Notes under the pieces: generated by a model
Databases searched by the model: none
What the model was told of the DNA's origin: nothing
What the model saw: the letters and a program-made list of their open reading frames with translations, nothing else
Program-made: the position numbers and the translations under genes
DNA from: Rhodocollybia butyracea
Lineage: Eukaryota > Basidiomycota > Agaricomycetes > Agaricales > Omphalotaceae
Direction: 5' to 3'
Assembly (NCBI GenBank): GCA_015501585.1
Contig: JADNRY010000232.1
Coordinates: forward strand, 33,186 to 97,185
Length of the DNA: 64,000 nt
Part shown: piece after piece, positions 1 to 11,590 of the stretch
Layout: every line of letters begins with the position of its first letter
How positions within the stretch are numbered: the stretch's first letter is position 1

Positions 1-3000
1 GGGAAGCTGGGCGATGTAGATTTAGTATGCAAGAAAAAGATCACGGATCGAGTCTCTACAAGGTTGAACGAGATGGTTCAAACTGATGTACTCAGTTTCA
101 ATGAAGAAGATGTACGCATGTATTTCTTGCCTCTCTTGTGGTCTAGCTCATCGTATCATGCAGGGCGCTGAACTCGACTCCATCCTCGCGTTTTCAAGTC
201 TCTTCTCACCAGAAATCTCGTGCTCCATTGTCGCGCTTGCTGACAAGCACATCGCGTCTACACCACCGACTTTTGGAGAAGATGTCGACTCATTCCCTCA
301 CTCCGCGTGGATTATAAAGACGACCCTATGTTGTTTGGCCTCTAGGCCTGTGGTCGAGTGGGCTAAAAATGTGGATGTAGTTCAATGGGCACGGACAATT
401 GTCGAGCGGTGGTCTTGGTCTAAACACGCTCTTGAGGGGTTGGTGGAGTTGATTACTGTCCTGTACGATTCGTTTGCCTTTCCTTTTACCAGAATGATTC
501 CTGACTATGTATATCTTTAGTGATTCTTTCGCAGCCACTCTTTCCTTTGAGGAAATGTACGGTCTCTTGAAGGGCTCGCTCCTTTCGCATTCGCATTCAC
601 TCCGTCTCAATGTACTAAAACTCCTTTCATCGCCATTTGTCGACACTCCCTCGGATACCCGGGAGGTGCTTGAGCGGTGCTACAAGGGAACAAGTCCCAT
701 AGACGTTCAAGGTGTTAGAGAAGTGTGGTCAAGATCGGTCGCGTGGTACAGGTGCTCAAACAAGATGATAAACTTGGTGAAGATCTATGTGCGCGCTGGT
801 TAACAGGTAATGGACTCCTGAAATCTCTTACTGTTTGCGCGTGCTTATGTTGCTACAGCCCAACTAAAGGTCAACTTGCGTCCGATGTGGGCGCCCACGG
901 CGACAGCTCTGCTTGAACTCTCGATGCGGTTTGGTGATACCGTCTGGGGAACGTTGTTCGGAGAGCTCAAGGCTCTGTCGCTCGAGGAAGCTTCATCTTC
1001 TCACCCGCGAAAGAAGATGAGCAAGGACGGAAACTCAGATAACAGTCAGTCAAGTAGCTCGGATGATCCCTGGGAAGAAGAACGGTCGTGGCGAGATCCG
1101 AGTGCTCACAAATTGAGAGAGATAGTTCTGATATGGCTGGATAAACGGACACATTGGAAGAAGCTCTTAGAAGTGAGTGTAATTTCAACCTCGAGATTAC
1201 AGGTACTAATCTTCCTGTTAGGGCTCTGGCAGTAAAGACCGCTTAGACAGCCGATCGTATGAAAATCAGCTACTGCATTCATTAGGGGAATGTCACTCGT
1301 TGGCCGAAAAACACAACCGAGAACTGATCACTTTCTTCCTTGAAATTGCTGGGCCGTTAACGAACCCAAACTTCAACGCATCAGGCTTAGTGCTTGGCTT
1401 TCCTTTTCTCCAAATTCTCAAATCCCAAAGCCCTTCATGCAACCGAATCGTTATCTTCGCTCTACACCACCCTTCTCTCTCATCCTGATCGTACACTCCA
1501 GTCCTTGGCGTTGTCCTGTGTCTTCACCTACAAGCAACGGTCGTTATCTCTGTACGAGAACAAGCTTCGCGCTCTACTGGATGAACACGCGGTGGCGGGA
1601 CGAGCTAGCTTCCCTTGATATTTCGAACATTGAGCCTCAGGCTCGCCCTGAAGTCATTGGGGTGCTTGTACGGTTATTATATGGGTTGATGCTGGAAAAG
1701 AAAGGTCGCTCAAGAGGAGCAGACCGCCGCTCAGCTGTATTATCATCTCTCGCGGGATGCACCGACGATGAACTTTCTTTGCTCGTCGATTTGATGTTGC
1801 GGCCGCTCATGGCAGGGCAAGACATGAAGGCAGGTAGTGTTATCATTCAGCGGACATCGAGTGAAGCTTCGGATCGACAACTTATTGGTTTCCTCACGAT
1901 GCTGGGAGGTGTACTCAAAAATCTCGGCCCGAGAGTCGTTCGCTATTGGGATGCACTCTTGGGAGCCACGATGGATATCATCGCAAAGGCGCAAGGGAGG
2001 ATCGATGGGGACGAGAGTGAGGCTGACATCGGAGACGACGACGACGACGAAACCGCCCTTCCGAGTACCAAACTTGTACGCTCGATTCGGCAGCTGGGCC
2101 TCAAACGTCTTGCTGATTTTTGTCGATGTCGTGCAGAGTTTGATTTTTCACCCTATATGAAAGCTGCCTTCACCGCATTCATCTCCCTCGGATACCTCTA
2201 CTCGACAAGGAGAATACCCAAGCGCCATCCGCTCTGCTTGAGCTCTTCTATGTTTGGACACAGCACAGTGACCAGGTACATTTTTTGGTCGACTACGACC
2301 GCCAGCTAATACCCAAAGTATTCAGTTGTCTGACTGCCGTCAATGTCAAACCCGCTGTAATATCGCGCGTCTTTGACATCGTGGACCATCTCATTGCGAT
2401 TTCGGCAGAGAGCGATGAAGTCTCAGAAACTATTATGCAGCCAAATGTATCCATCCTTCTCTCCAGTCTCTCTGTGCTCGTTGAACGCACGAAAGGTACC
2501 TCATCTATCTCTACACCTTTAGGTCAACGGCAAATAGGGATTCTTTCTCAAATTGCCCAGTATTCAACGAACGCAGAGGAGGCTTCCACTCTTCTCGGGC
2601 TGTTTTCTCCGCTTCTTCGTAAACCCCCGAAGATAGTGCCCGAGAAAATCAAGAGTGATTTGCTCAAGATTGTTGGGCATCAGATGCACCTCATGCCTGA
2701 TCTACGCGATGTAACTTCTGAGGTCTATCAGCAATTGTATCAGCTATTGTCCATGCTTTTTCAATCTCTTCGTTCGCGTGCAGCTCGGTTGAGTCTCGTT
2801 GGTGCCTTCCGTGACCTTGCCAATATCCAGGTCTCTTTACAGGACTTGGCGTCTCTGATGGAATCCTTGAACGCCTATTCAGCCAAAAGAATCAATGAGC
2901 CCGACTTTGAGCGTCGCTTGACAGCGTTTGCTCAATTAAACGATACGCTTTATGGGACATTATCGGTTTCTGATTGGCTGCCGATCCTGTACAACATGCT

Positions 3001-6000
3001 CGGTTTCATCCAGGATCCCGAAGAGCTGGCTATTCGCAACAACGCATCTTACTCTATGCGCCATTTTATTGATCTCGTTGCATCTCAAACTTCGGCTGAG
3101 CACGAGAAAACTTTCTCCCGGATGCTTTTCCCTGGTCTCAAGAATGGTCTGAAGTCAAGGAACGAGATGGTGCGCACGGAGATCCTTGGAGTGATCGCAT
3201 ATGCTGTCGCAAAGTGCCAGAACATCAGCTCGCTACAAGACATGACAGCCCTCTTGGCCGGTGGGGACGAAGAGGCGAATTTCTTCAACAATATCCATCA
3301 TGTCCAGTTGCACCGTCGTTCTAGGGCACTCCGTCGACTCGCTGATCAATGTGACGAACAACCGCTGCGAAATTCCACTCTCACCGAGATTCTCATTCCC
3401 CTCATTTCCAACTACATCGTCGAAACATCCTCATTGGACCATCATCTCGTTAACGATTCCATAACTGCGACGGGGCGGCTTGCGAAACATCTATCATGGA
3501 AGTCGTATTATTCTCTGGTACAGAAGTATCTCCGTTTATCCAAGGCGAAGGACGAGAGGGAGCGTGTCTATGTGAGAACCATTGTTGCTATCCTTGAGAA
3601 TTTCCCTTTCGTTATGGAAGACGAGGTTCAGGAAAGCGATGTTATTCTGAATGAGGTTGAAGATATAGATGTGGATCACAACATTGACGATGTTGAGAAT
3701 GGTGGCGTTGGGGCTAAACCCCTACAAACTGCTAATAGTCGAATAGCCGATGCAGTAAACCTTCATCTCCTCCCGACCCTTTTGACCTATCTCGAGTCTC
3801 GAGATGCCACAACAGAGGATACGACACGAATCCCCATCGCTGTGGGCGTGGTCAAAGTCGCTCGCAACCTACCTTTCGCATCGGCCCAATTACAGATCAC
3901 TCGGCTACTGACAACCACCAGTCAAATTTTGCGCAGTAAGTCTCAAGAGACCAGAGATTTGACTCGCGATACCCTATGCCGCATCGCGGTTGTTCTAGGC
4001 CCAGACTACTTGTCACTGATCATACGGGAATTGAGAGCAGCATTGTTACGTGGTCCTCACCTCCACGTCTTAGCAGCCACTGTGCACCATATCATTGTTC
4101 ATGTAACGAAGCCGGAGTATGTGGAGAATCTGGGTGCTCTCGATGACTGTGTGCCCGATATCGCCCATGTCTCTTCGGAGGTGATCTTTGGTGAATCTGG
4201 AAAGGATGTTCAAGCGGATGGCTTCAAGACAAAGTTGCGAGAAGTTAAATCATCCTCTTCGAAAGGGCTGGACGCCCTTCATATCACTGCCAAGCATGTC
4301 ACGCCTTCCAAAATCAATGCTCTTCTTTTACCCTTGCGAGCTATCATGCAGGAAACGGAATCAGTAAAAGTCATGAAATCGGTGGATGATGTACTGAAAC
4401 AGATTTCGGGCGGGCTTAACTCCAACCAGCATCTCCTCCCGACAGATTTACTCTCCTTGTGCCATACGCTCATCACTCAGAACTCCCGTTTCCTACAGCA
4501 AAGTGCCACTCGTCGGAAGCATCTTGTTAAGGGTGATGCTATTGTTCAAACCAAGCGCCAAATCGCTGTTCACGATGACCATTTCGCTAATAATTCATTC
4601 CGGTAAGTTTTATCCATAGTATTCTCAGTTGAAATTGATTATCTTCGACAGGTTTGTGGTCTTTGGACTGGACTTGCTCAGTACTGCTCTCCGTCGCAAC
4701 CGATTCAATTTTCAAGATTCTGCGGTTGTCTCTCGTCTGGAATCCATGATTGTGGCGGTTGGAAACACACTCTACTCCACCAGTTCTCCAGTTCTCATTT
4801 CTGGCTTAAAGACGGTGTCAGGCCTTATCAAATGTCCTTTAAAGTCTTTGGAACGCTCTCTTCCTGTGTTCATAAGACAGACACTGGACATTCTGAAACA
4901 AATCGGCAATACGGAGTCGGAAGTTGCGCAGACAGCTTTAAAGACTCTCTCTTCCATCTTCCGTGACGGGCCAGCTGTCAGTGTAAAGGAGAAAGATCTT
5001 TCCTTTCTGTTGGAAATCGTCACTCCAGATATTGAGGAACCTTCCCGTCAAAGCGCGGTATTTGCGGTACTTCGTGCCATTGTGGCAAGGAAATTCGTCG
5101 TTCCTGAGATATACGACATTATGGACCAAGTTTCCGAAATTATGGTCACGAACCAATCAGCACAGGTACAAGAACTGTGCAGAGGCGTTCTGCTACAATT
5201 TCTACTCGACTATCCTCAGGGGAAAGGTCGACTTCGAAACCAAATGACATTCCTAACCAAAAATCTGTCGTACGAGTACGAGAGTGGAAGGAAGAGTGTT
5301 ATGGAACTTCTTGACGCCGTCATCTCTAAATTCCAGGTTGGCTTTGTTCAAGAGTATGCCGACTTGCTGTCTGTCGCTCTCGTCATGGTCATCGCCAATG
5401 ATGATTCGTCCAAGTGCAGAGAAATGGCCGCACAGCTTGTGAAAAACCTCATCGGGCGGCTTAACGAACAAAAAAGGTCGGAAATCATGTCCCATCTCCA
5501 CACATGGTCTTTGCAGCACGCTCAACCAACTCTGGTTCGTGTATCGGCGCAAGTTTATGGCTTATCGATCGATGCACTACAGAGTGAAGTAGCCCCGTTT
5601 ATTTCCACTATTTTGCAAGATCTTCGAAGTCTATTAGAACACAGCGCGCAGCAACTTCAGACCACGGACTCTATGGACGTTGACCTGGGATGGCAGCTTC
5701 CATACCATTGTCTGATAACTGTGGCGAAGCTAGCAAAAGTTTTCCCCGAGCTTATAACCCAGGAAGTTATAGATTGGGCTCTTATCGTGAAACATCTGTT
5801 ATTCCCTCACGCATGGGTGCGCATGGCATCTTCACGTTTGCTGGGAACTTTGTTCGGCTCCGCCGTGATACAAATACCGCCCCCATCCAGCAAGGATGCT
5901 TCCTTCTCCCCCTTGTCGGCTTCTGGTATGAGAGAGTGTGCTGCGAAGCTTTGCCAACAACTCAGAAGCGAGCACTTGGACGATTCTCTGAGTCTACAAA

Positions 6001-6808
6001 CGGTCAAGAATCTCTTCTTCATTGGTAAATGCTACGCATCCATGCCATTCCCCGCGGACAGTGACGAAGATGTCGTTGAGGACGATGATCTTCGCGGAGC
6101 ACTCGATGGCGACGATACTGCTCAGCAGAAACACCCTTTGCCGTGGATGTTCTCCAAGTTGTCATATCAAATCAGGTCCGCTCTCATCGCGAAGAGGAAT
6201 CATCCTCACGGTCGAGTATGTCTTCTTCCTGATCACCCACATTGTGTACTAACAACCAACATTTTGTTAGCCTAATTGGAACTATCAGCCCTTTGCTGTG
6301 CTCCGTTGGTTTGCCGCCATGACTTCGTTTTTGGATGCCTCCACTTTAGAGCGGTTCCTCGTTCATATCCTTTCACCTATCTATCGAATTATCGAGGATG
6401 ATACCATCCACGACACCAAAATGAGTACGTCTTATCTACTGTCTTGAGCCCGGGAATTTTCCTCAACTCACAATTCTAGCCGAACTCAAGGATACCGCAG
6501 TAGAGCTGCGCGATCTTTTGCAGTCAAAAGTGGGAACAACTAAATTTTCTGCAGTCTACAACCAGATTCGTCAAGGCGTCGTCGCTGTTCAGCGTGAACG
6601 TAAAGAAGCGCGTGTTCTGCAAATAGCTACGAACCCTCAAGCCGCGGCTAGTAGGAAAGCGCACAAAAACACGGTTAAAAAAGAAAGCAGGAAACGGAAG
6701 AATCAAACATTTGTGTACGTGTTTAGCTGCTCATCCGATCCTTCTTGACTTATCTGTGCTGGTTACAGCGATGGGAAAGGAAAATTGAAGAGGAGGCGCG
6801 AAGAATAA
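1..6808 (+). CDS. UTP20: UTP20-like small-subunit processome protein (5' truncated by window edge)
   Basis: HEAT-repeat-like component of the U3 snoRNP/90S small-subunit processome, needed in the nucleolus for 18S rRNA maturation. The two long exons (about 2188-4602 and 4652-6215) carry typical UTP20/DRIM segments: 'IQDPEELAIRNNASYSMRHF', 'FFNNIHHVQLHRRSRALRRL' and a very basic tail (KKESRKRKNQTF, then a KLKRRREE-type end). Introns I can place: about 112-164, 473-531, 807-868, 1174-1221, 4603-4651, 6216-6270, 6425-6479, 6715-6768; stop TAA at 6806-6808. The 5' end lies outside the window. Reading the conserved protein through the first 2.2 kb needs about four frame changes that no plausible intron explains (near 723, 1396, 1586, 2186). 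These may be assembly indels or real damage. Identity is confident; intactness is not. Confidence 0.9.
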
Positions 6809-7395
6809 TTTCTCCTCGGTTCCTTACTGATATTCTGTTTATATCCGAGTCAATCGCTATTCTAGTAGTATGGATAATGCTTATTCAAAGTACACAGTCA
6901 AACTATAACGATGGCCAGCCCGAGCTAGAGCATGCTAAAAGCAGAAACCGAAGTTGATTCGTGCCCGTGGATACACGTCCCTCTCGACAACGAGTTCGGC
7001 AAGCAACGGACCCCAGTAGACTCACAACAACTACGTGACATCCGTGTCGAAGCGGCCCCCGTCTTCCTCCTACTCGATACTTGGAAGTTGGGGCGCTCAA
7101 ACGAATCAAACTGGTAAGGCTTTTTAGCAGCCTCTTTCTTTGCTGAGCTCGCCAGGTTTTACAACATTTTACATTTCAATTTGGTCACAGAAAACTCGCC
7201 GCCCACGCTGCCCTACGCTGCCCCACGCCGCCCCCTCGGAACTATACTTTCCGACCATCTTAATAAATAAATAATCCAGGGGACCCTGGGTCCTGCGAGG
7301 TCCTGCGTTGACCCAGAGTGTTGTTCGGCCCTGTTTCGCCACGCTATGTATGTCCTTGTACGTTCCGTACCGGTTTGCGCCGTTTTGGCCAATGG
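6809..7395. other. Intergenic region between UTP20-like gene and secreted-protein gene
   Basis: No gene is supported. It holds a short stretch of near-repeated GCTGCCC/GCCGCCCC motifs around 7200-7240 and a small (AATA) run near 7262. ORFs here have no coding character. Confidence 0.5.
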
Positions 7396-7404
7396 TATAT
7401 AAAA
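7396..7404 (+). promoter_or_regulatory. TATA box of the secreted-protein gene
   Basis: TATATAAAA lies 91 nt before the ATG at 7487, followed by a pyrimidine-rich leader (a T run near 7472-7482), a usual fungal core-promoter layout. Confidence 0.6.
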
Positions 7405-7486
7405 GAGGGAACGAGGTGAGAGTGGAGGCCAACTGCTGGCTCAGTTCACCCATCCCCCAAAGGCTCTTCATATTTTTTTTTTTCCA

Positions 7487-8581
7487 ATGCTCATCACACC
7501 ACAGGTCCGTTGCTTTGGGCTCGTCTTTATCAGCATGCTCGTCTCCACTGTGCATGCAATGCCCACTCCTGCTCCTCCCACTCCTCACATTGTGGCTGAT
7601 CACACCGTGGCCGATGCCCCTGATCCTCCCCGTGACCGCCGTAAATCAGAGGTGAAATTAACTTGGTAATTTTTGGTCTCGTTTATTCACGACTGCTACT
7701 AGTGGCTCTGGAAATTCCGAGTTATAGTGCTTAATCCTGATACGGACGTGGGAGTGTCTACAGACGTGAAAGCATCTACAGACGTGGAAGCATCTACAGA
7801 TGTGGAAGCACCTTCTCTTATCCAACGTTTGAAACCCTTCCCTACTCTTAGCATTCAAGACAGAGCTTCGCTTACCTCGAGCATTAAGGACGCATCGGAA
7901 TTAGATATCCCGGAAAAGAGTATTCGTTACTTGAACAAAGAGATCGGCTTCCGTGACCCTGGCACGACCGATAACATACATATCTTTCTGCTTGAGGCAA
8001 AAGATGGCGGTATTTGCGAGGACTTGCCATGTTTTGGGTACCGTGGAACTGTCAGGGGTCGGAAGCATACTGTGTGTGCGATTTATCAGTTAAAACAGGG
8101 AGTAACGGAGGTCAAGAAGCTCAAGAAGCTCAAGGAGCCCTCTAAGTCAAAGGGCAGCGAAAAGTCCCCGAAATCCTTGAAAGGTATGGCCGAACATGAG
8201 AGGAGAGTTGAGGCTCTGCTACAGGACTTGTTGGACGATCCGAAGGATGCTTGGTGGGTGGATGTGAAGGAAGCGATTGAACCGCTGCATGACGCGTTGC
8301 ACGCAAAAGAAAAGAGAAAAAGGGAAGGCGATCGCCAGAGAGCAAAGAAGGCTGCGGCAGAGAAGGCTCTGGAGGATGCAGGTCCTGCGACACAGCCACC
8401 ACCGAAGCGTCGGAAGGGTCGGCAGGCTCACGACGCGCCAGCAGAAGGTTCTGCGACACAGCCACCATCGTCAGCAGCTCAGTCTGCAGTACAGCCAGCA
8501 CAACTACCGGGTCATCCATATGATTTGGCCTTTATCGTACATGGACCAGTACCAGGAGCGAAATTGCATGGTCCACAGTAA
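7487..8581 (+). CDS. Predicted secreted, lineage-specific protein with charged C-terminal half
   Basis: Two exons, 7487-7651 and 7703-8581, joined by a 51-nt intron (GTGAAA...CTACTAG) that keeps frame, giving about 347 residues. The N-terminus has a hydrophobic signal-peptide-like segment (CFGLVFISMLVSTVHA) followed by a Pro-rich stretch (MPTPAPPTP). Exon 2 opens with three 18-bp tandem repeats (STDVKA/STDVEA). The middle (IGFRDPGTTDNIHIFLLEAK ... CFGYRGTVRG) looks like a small folded domain. The rest is Lys/Glu/Ala-rich and then Gln/Pro-rich with two 'PATQPP'/'SATQPP' copies and a nuclear-signal-like PPPKRRKGR. I recognise no family. The KRRKGR motif sits oddly with secretion, so the signal-peptide reading or the exon 1 join could be wrong. 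Confidence 0.55.
7757..7810 (+). repeat. 18-bp tandem repeat, three copies, inside coding exon
   Basis: TCTACAGACGTGAAAGCA recurs at 7757, 7775 and 7793 with one or two substitutions. It encodes STDV(K/E)A in frame, so copy-number change would not disrupt the reading frame. Confidence 0.85.
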
Positions 8582-9930
8582 TACCCGCGTAGTGTACCGG
8601 AAACAACTGTAAAAGCGTTTATCCCAACTTCTAGTGTTCTCATATATTCGATCTATACAGTACTTGGCGCGCTTTCTCAAAATTCTCATTTCTCAAGTAC
8701 AAGTTTGACGCAATTCATCGTCGAATATTAGTATTACAGGTGGTTATATGCCTGGTTATCGCCTTTGCTGCCTCCGAACACCACTTTCTACACAACCCAA
8801 AAATCATTGATTTTTCCGGCCAGACTCTCCGATTGACTCTGACTATCTACCGGTACCACCGCCGTTCACTCGATTGCAGGTTTGAGGTGTTAGAGAGTGG
8901 TATCTGGGCCACGATGTTTGGCACAACGTCTCGTCTGTGAGAGACTCTGGAGTACTGCCTTTTTAGGTTCTCGTACACTGCTCGTTATCCTTGCTATTAT
9001 CCCAGGTATGTAGTACTTGTTTTTATAGCATACTGGCTGATAATGTTACATACGCATATTGTCTTCACAGATGTTCCCGGTCAAGGGGATACCGTAGATT
9101 CATTGCGCGGCTCCCAAGACCATGGTCGCCGAAATTCAGAGCTCAAGTTCGAATTCCATAAATCGCATGCCATATGCCAAGGGCTTGCTAGGGCTTGCTC
9201 CGCCGGATGTATCTCTAGATAAGTCCCACCACGGCAAGGAGGAAAAGCCTGAATATGGTTTCTCGGATGAGGGCAAATCTTTTCTGTTATCTGCCATGTG
9301 ATCTATTTACAACCAAAACCTCCTCAGAAATTCGAATGGGTTTTCGGAAGAACAACAAAGCGCATGACAATCTACCTCCAAACCTCCCACACAACTGTCG
9401 CTGTTTGCGTAAATCGGCCGAAGCAATTCTACATGAAGAATATCAAATGTCTTGTATCCCTTCATTAAAGTTCATTTACAGATTCGTCAAAGACGGGGGG
9501 AATCGTGTGCAAAACTTAGTACAGATGCATGTTCATCACTCCTCAGATATTCAGAATCCTTGCATACATGAAACAGCTATAAATTCCAATAGCGCATCTG
9601 CCATAAGCTCGATGATTGCTACGCGGTTGAACGCACTGTATTCTACGCTAATTATACGACGTTAAAAAAAAAACCAAACTACAATCCAAGGCTTTGTATA
9701 TGTTGGGGATATCTAAGTAATGATGGGAGGGGGGGGGGGGGGGGGGAATCTAGAAAAACAGTGCAATGATAGCGAATGGCGGAAGGATGAACTTCCAATG
9801 CGAGGTAATGCAATATTGTGATACAGTTGATGTGGTAGATGAGTGACAAAAAAATGGACGCGCCTCAAGCGCAACTCTCGTTGCTTTCCCCGCTCACCAA
9901 CAGCGGGCTTTTCTAAGCAAGCAGAAACCC
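8582..9930. other. Long region without a supported gene; G18 homopolymer
   Basis: A hydrophobic coding-like segment near 8945-9000 can be spliced over an intron (GTATGT...CTTCACAG) to 'DVPGQGDTVDSLRG..' near 9070-9222, but no start codon or family supports a gene. The + ORF at 9255-9665 has no recognisable features. An uninterrupted run of 18 G occupies about 9729-9746. Confidence 0.4.
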
Positions 9931-11378
9931 TTACAGCTTAAGGGCCTTGACTTTCTCCCAGGTATAGTCGGGGTTACCTGAGATGAGCGTTAGTGGAAGA
10001 CAGCTATTATCACAAACATTGAACATACCGAAGTGGCCGTAGCAAGCGGTCCTCTTGTAGTGAGGGCGCTGGAGATCAAGTTCGCGAACCATCACACCAG
10101 GTCGGAGGTCCCAGTTCTTGTGGATGATCTCAACGAGCTCCTCGTCGCTCTTCTTTCCGGTTCCATAGGTGTCAACATAGATAGAGAGGGGCTCAGCAAC
10201 ACCGATGGCGTAGGAAACCTGGACAAGCGCACGGCGAGCAAGCTTGTGGGCAACGAGGGACTTGGCTGGGGCGACTTTGAGTGAGAGATGAATGATCATA
10301 AGGGGATATTGACTCACCGATCCAACGAGCGGTGTAAGCAGCAGATCGGTCGACCTTGGACCAATCCTTGCCAGAGAAGGCTCCTCCTCCGTGAGCACCC
10401 CATCCACCGTACGAGTCGACGATGATCTTACGGCCAGTCAAGCCGGCATCACCTTGAGGTCCACCAATCACGAAACGACCGGTAGGGTTGAGCTATCACG
10501 GAATCAATCTATCAGCACAAAATTTTTTTCTACAAAAAAGATAAAACGTACATGGTATACAGTCCGCTCATCAAGGAGGTGGGCAGGGATGGTAGCCTTG
10601 ACGATCTTCTGGAGAATCTCTTTTCGGAGGTCTTCGAGGGAGATGTCCTCGGTGTGCTGGGTAGAGATGACAACGGTGTCTACACGAACGGGGATGGTAG
10701 CGCCGCCATCCTTCTTGTACTCGATTGTGACTTGGGTCTTGGTGTCGGGAAGAACCCAGGGAAGAAGACCAGAACGACGGGCGTCAGCTAGGGCACGGTT
10801 GAGCTTGTGGGAAAGCACGACAGTCAGAGGCATCAGCTCCTCAGTCTCGTCGGTAGCGTAACCGAACATGATTCCCTGGTCACCAGCACCGTGGCTCTCA
10901 AGCGAGCCGTGGTCGAGACCCTGGGCGATATCGGGAGATTGCTGCTCGATCGCTACAAGAATGTTGCAGGTCTTGTAGTCGAAACCTTTTGCAGAATCGT
11001 CGTAGCCGATATCCTTGATGGTGTCACGGATGATCTTCTGGTAGTCGAGTTTTGCCTTGGTGGTGATTTCTCCAAAGACCATGATCATTCCAGTCTTGGA
11101 GGCGGTTTCGCAACCAACTTTGGACCATGGGTCCTGCTCAAGGCAAGCATCAAGCTATTTCCAAAAGGTTATTTTCACTGAAAACTAAAACCTAACATTA
11201 GACTTACGATGGCATCGGATACCTGGTCACAAATCTTGTCTGAGAGTAAAAGATGAGCACGAATGAACCCAAGCTTAAATTTTTCATACGTACCAGGGTG
11301 ACCTTCACCAACGGATTCAGAGGTGAACAAGAAGTGTCCAGGAGTAAGCGCATTGTGAGCACGACCGTTGACAGACAT
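9931..11378 (-). CDS. S-adenosylmethionine synthetase (methionine adenosyltransferase)
   Basis: Makes S-adenosylmethionine from methionine and ATP in the cytosol, the methyl donor for most methylations. ATG at 11376-11378 ([20 protein letters not shown]), stop TAA at 9931-9933. Signature motifs are [16 protein letters not shown] (interrupted by an intron after GHP), [14 protein letters not shown], the P-loop-like GGGAFSGKD, and the closing HFGNPDYTW segment rebuilt across an intron near 9978-10028. About five short introns separate the exons. The assembled protein is about the usual family length (~390 residues) and I see no break. The identification is very secure. Confidence 0.96.
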
Positions 11379-11590
11379 TATGGAGATGGAGGGGAAAAAA
11401 GGGACAGATCAAGGAGAAAGGAAAGACGAAAGACGGGTAAAGAAAGAGGGAAGATGGGAAGATTAACCTTTTTATAACAACGATCAATATGGCGTGATTT
11501 GCCAATTCACACGTTCGATACCCCAAGCAAATGCGTTTTACGTATATACGTGTCTACACTGAGTACTATATACGAGAAAAGTCTTCCATA

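Noticed and set aside
9255..9665. 136-codon + ORF as a gene
   Set aside because: No domain, no promoter signal, odd composition, and it ends at an A run; nothing beyond an open frame supports it.
9729..9746. G18 run as a G-quadruplex or regulatory site
   Set aside because: A pure homopolymer of this length is more likely slippage or an assembly feature, and no gene context supports regulation.
10391..10861. Long + strand ORFs antisense to S-adenosylmethionine synthetase and the phosphatase
   Set aside because: They are shadows of strongly conserved - strand exons.
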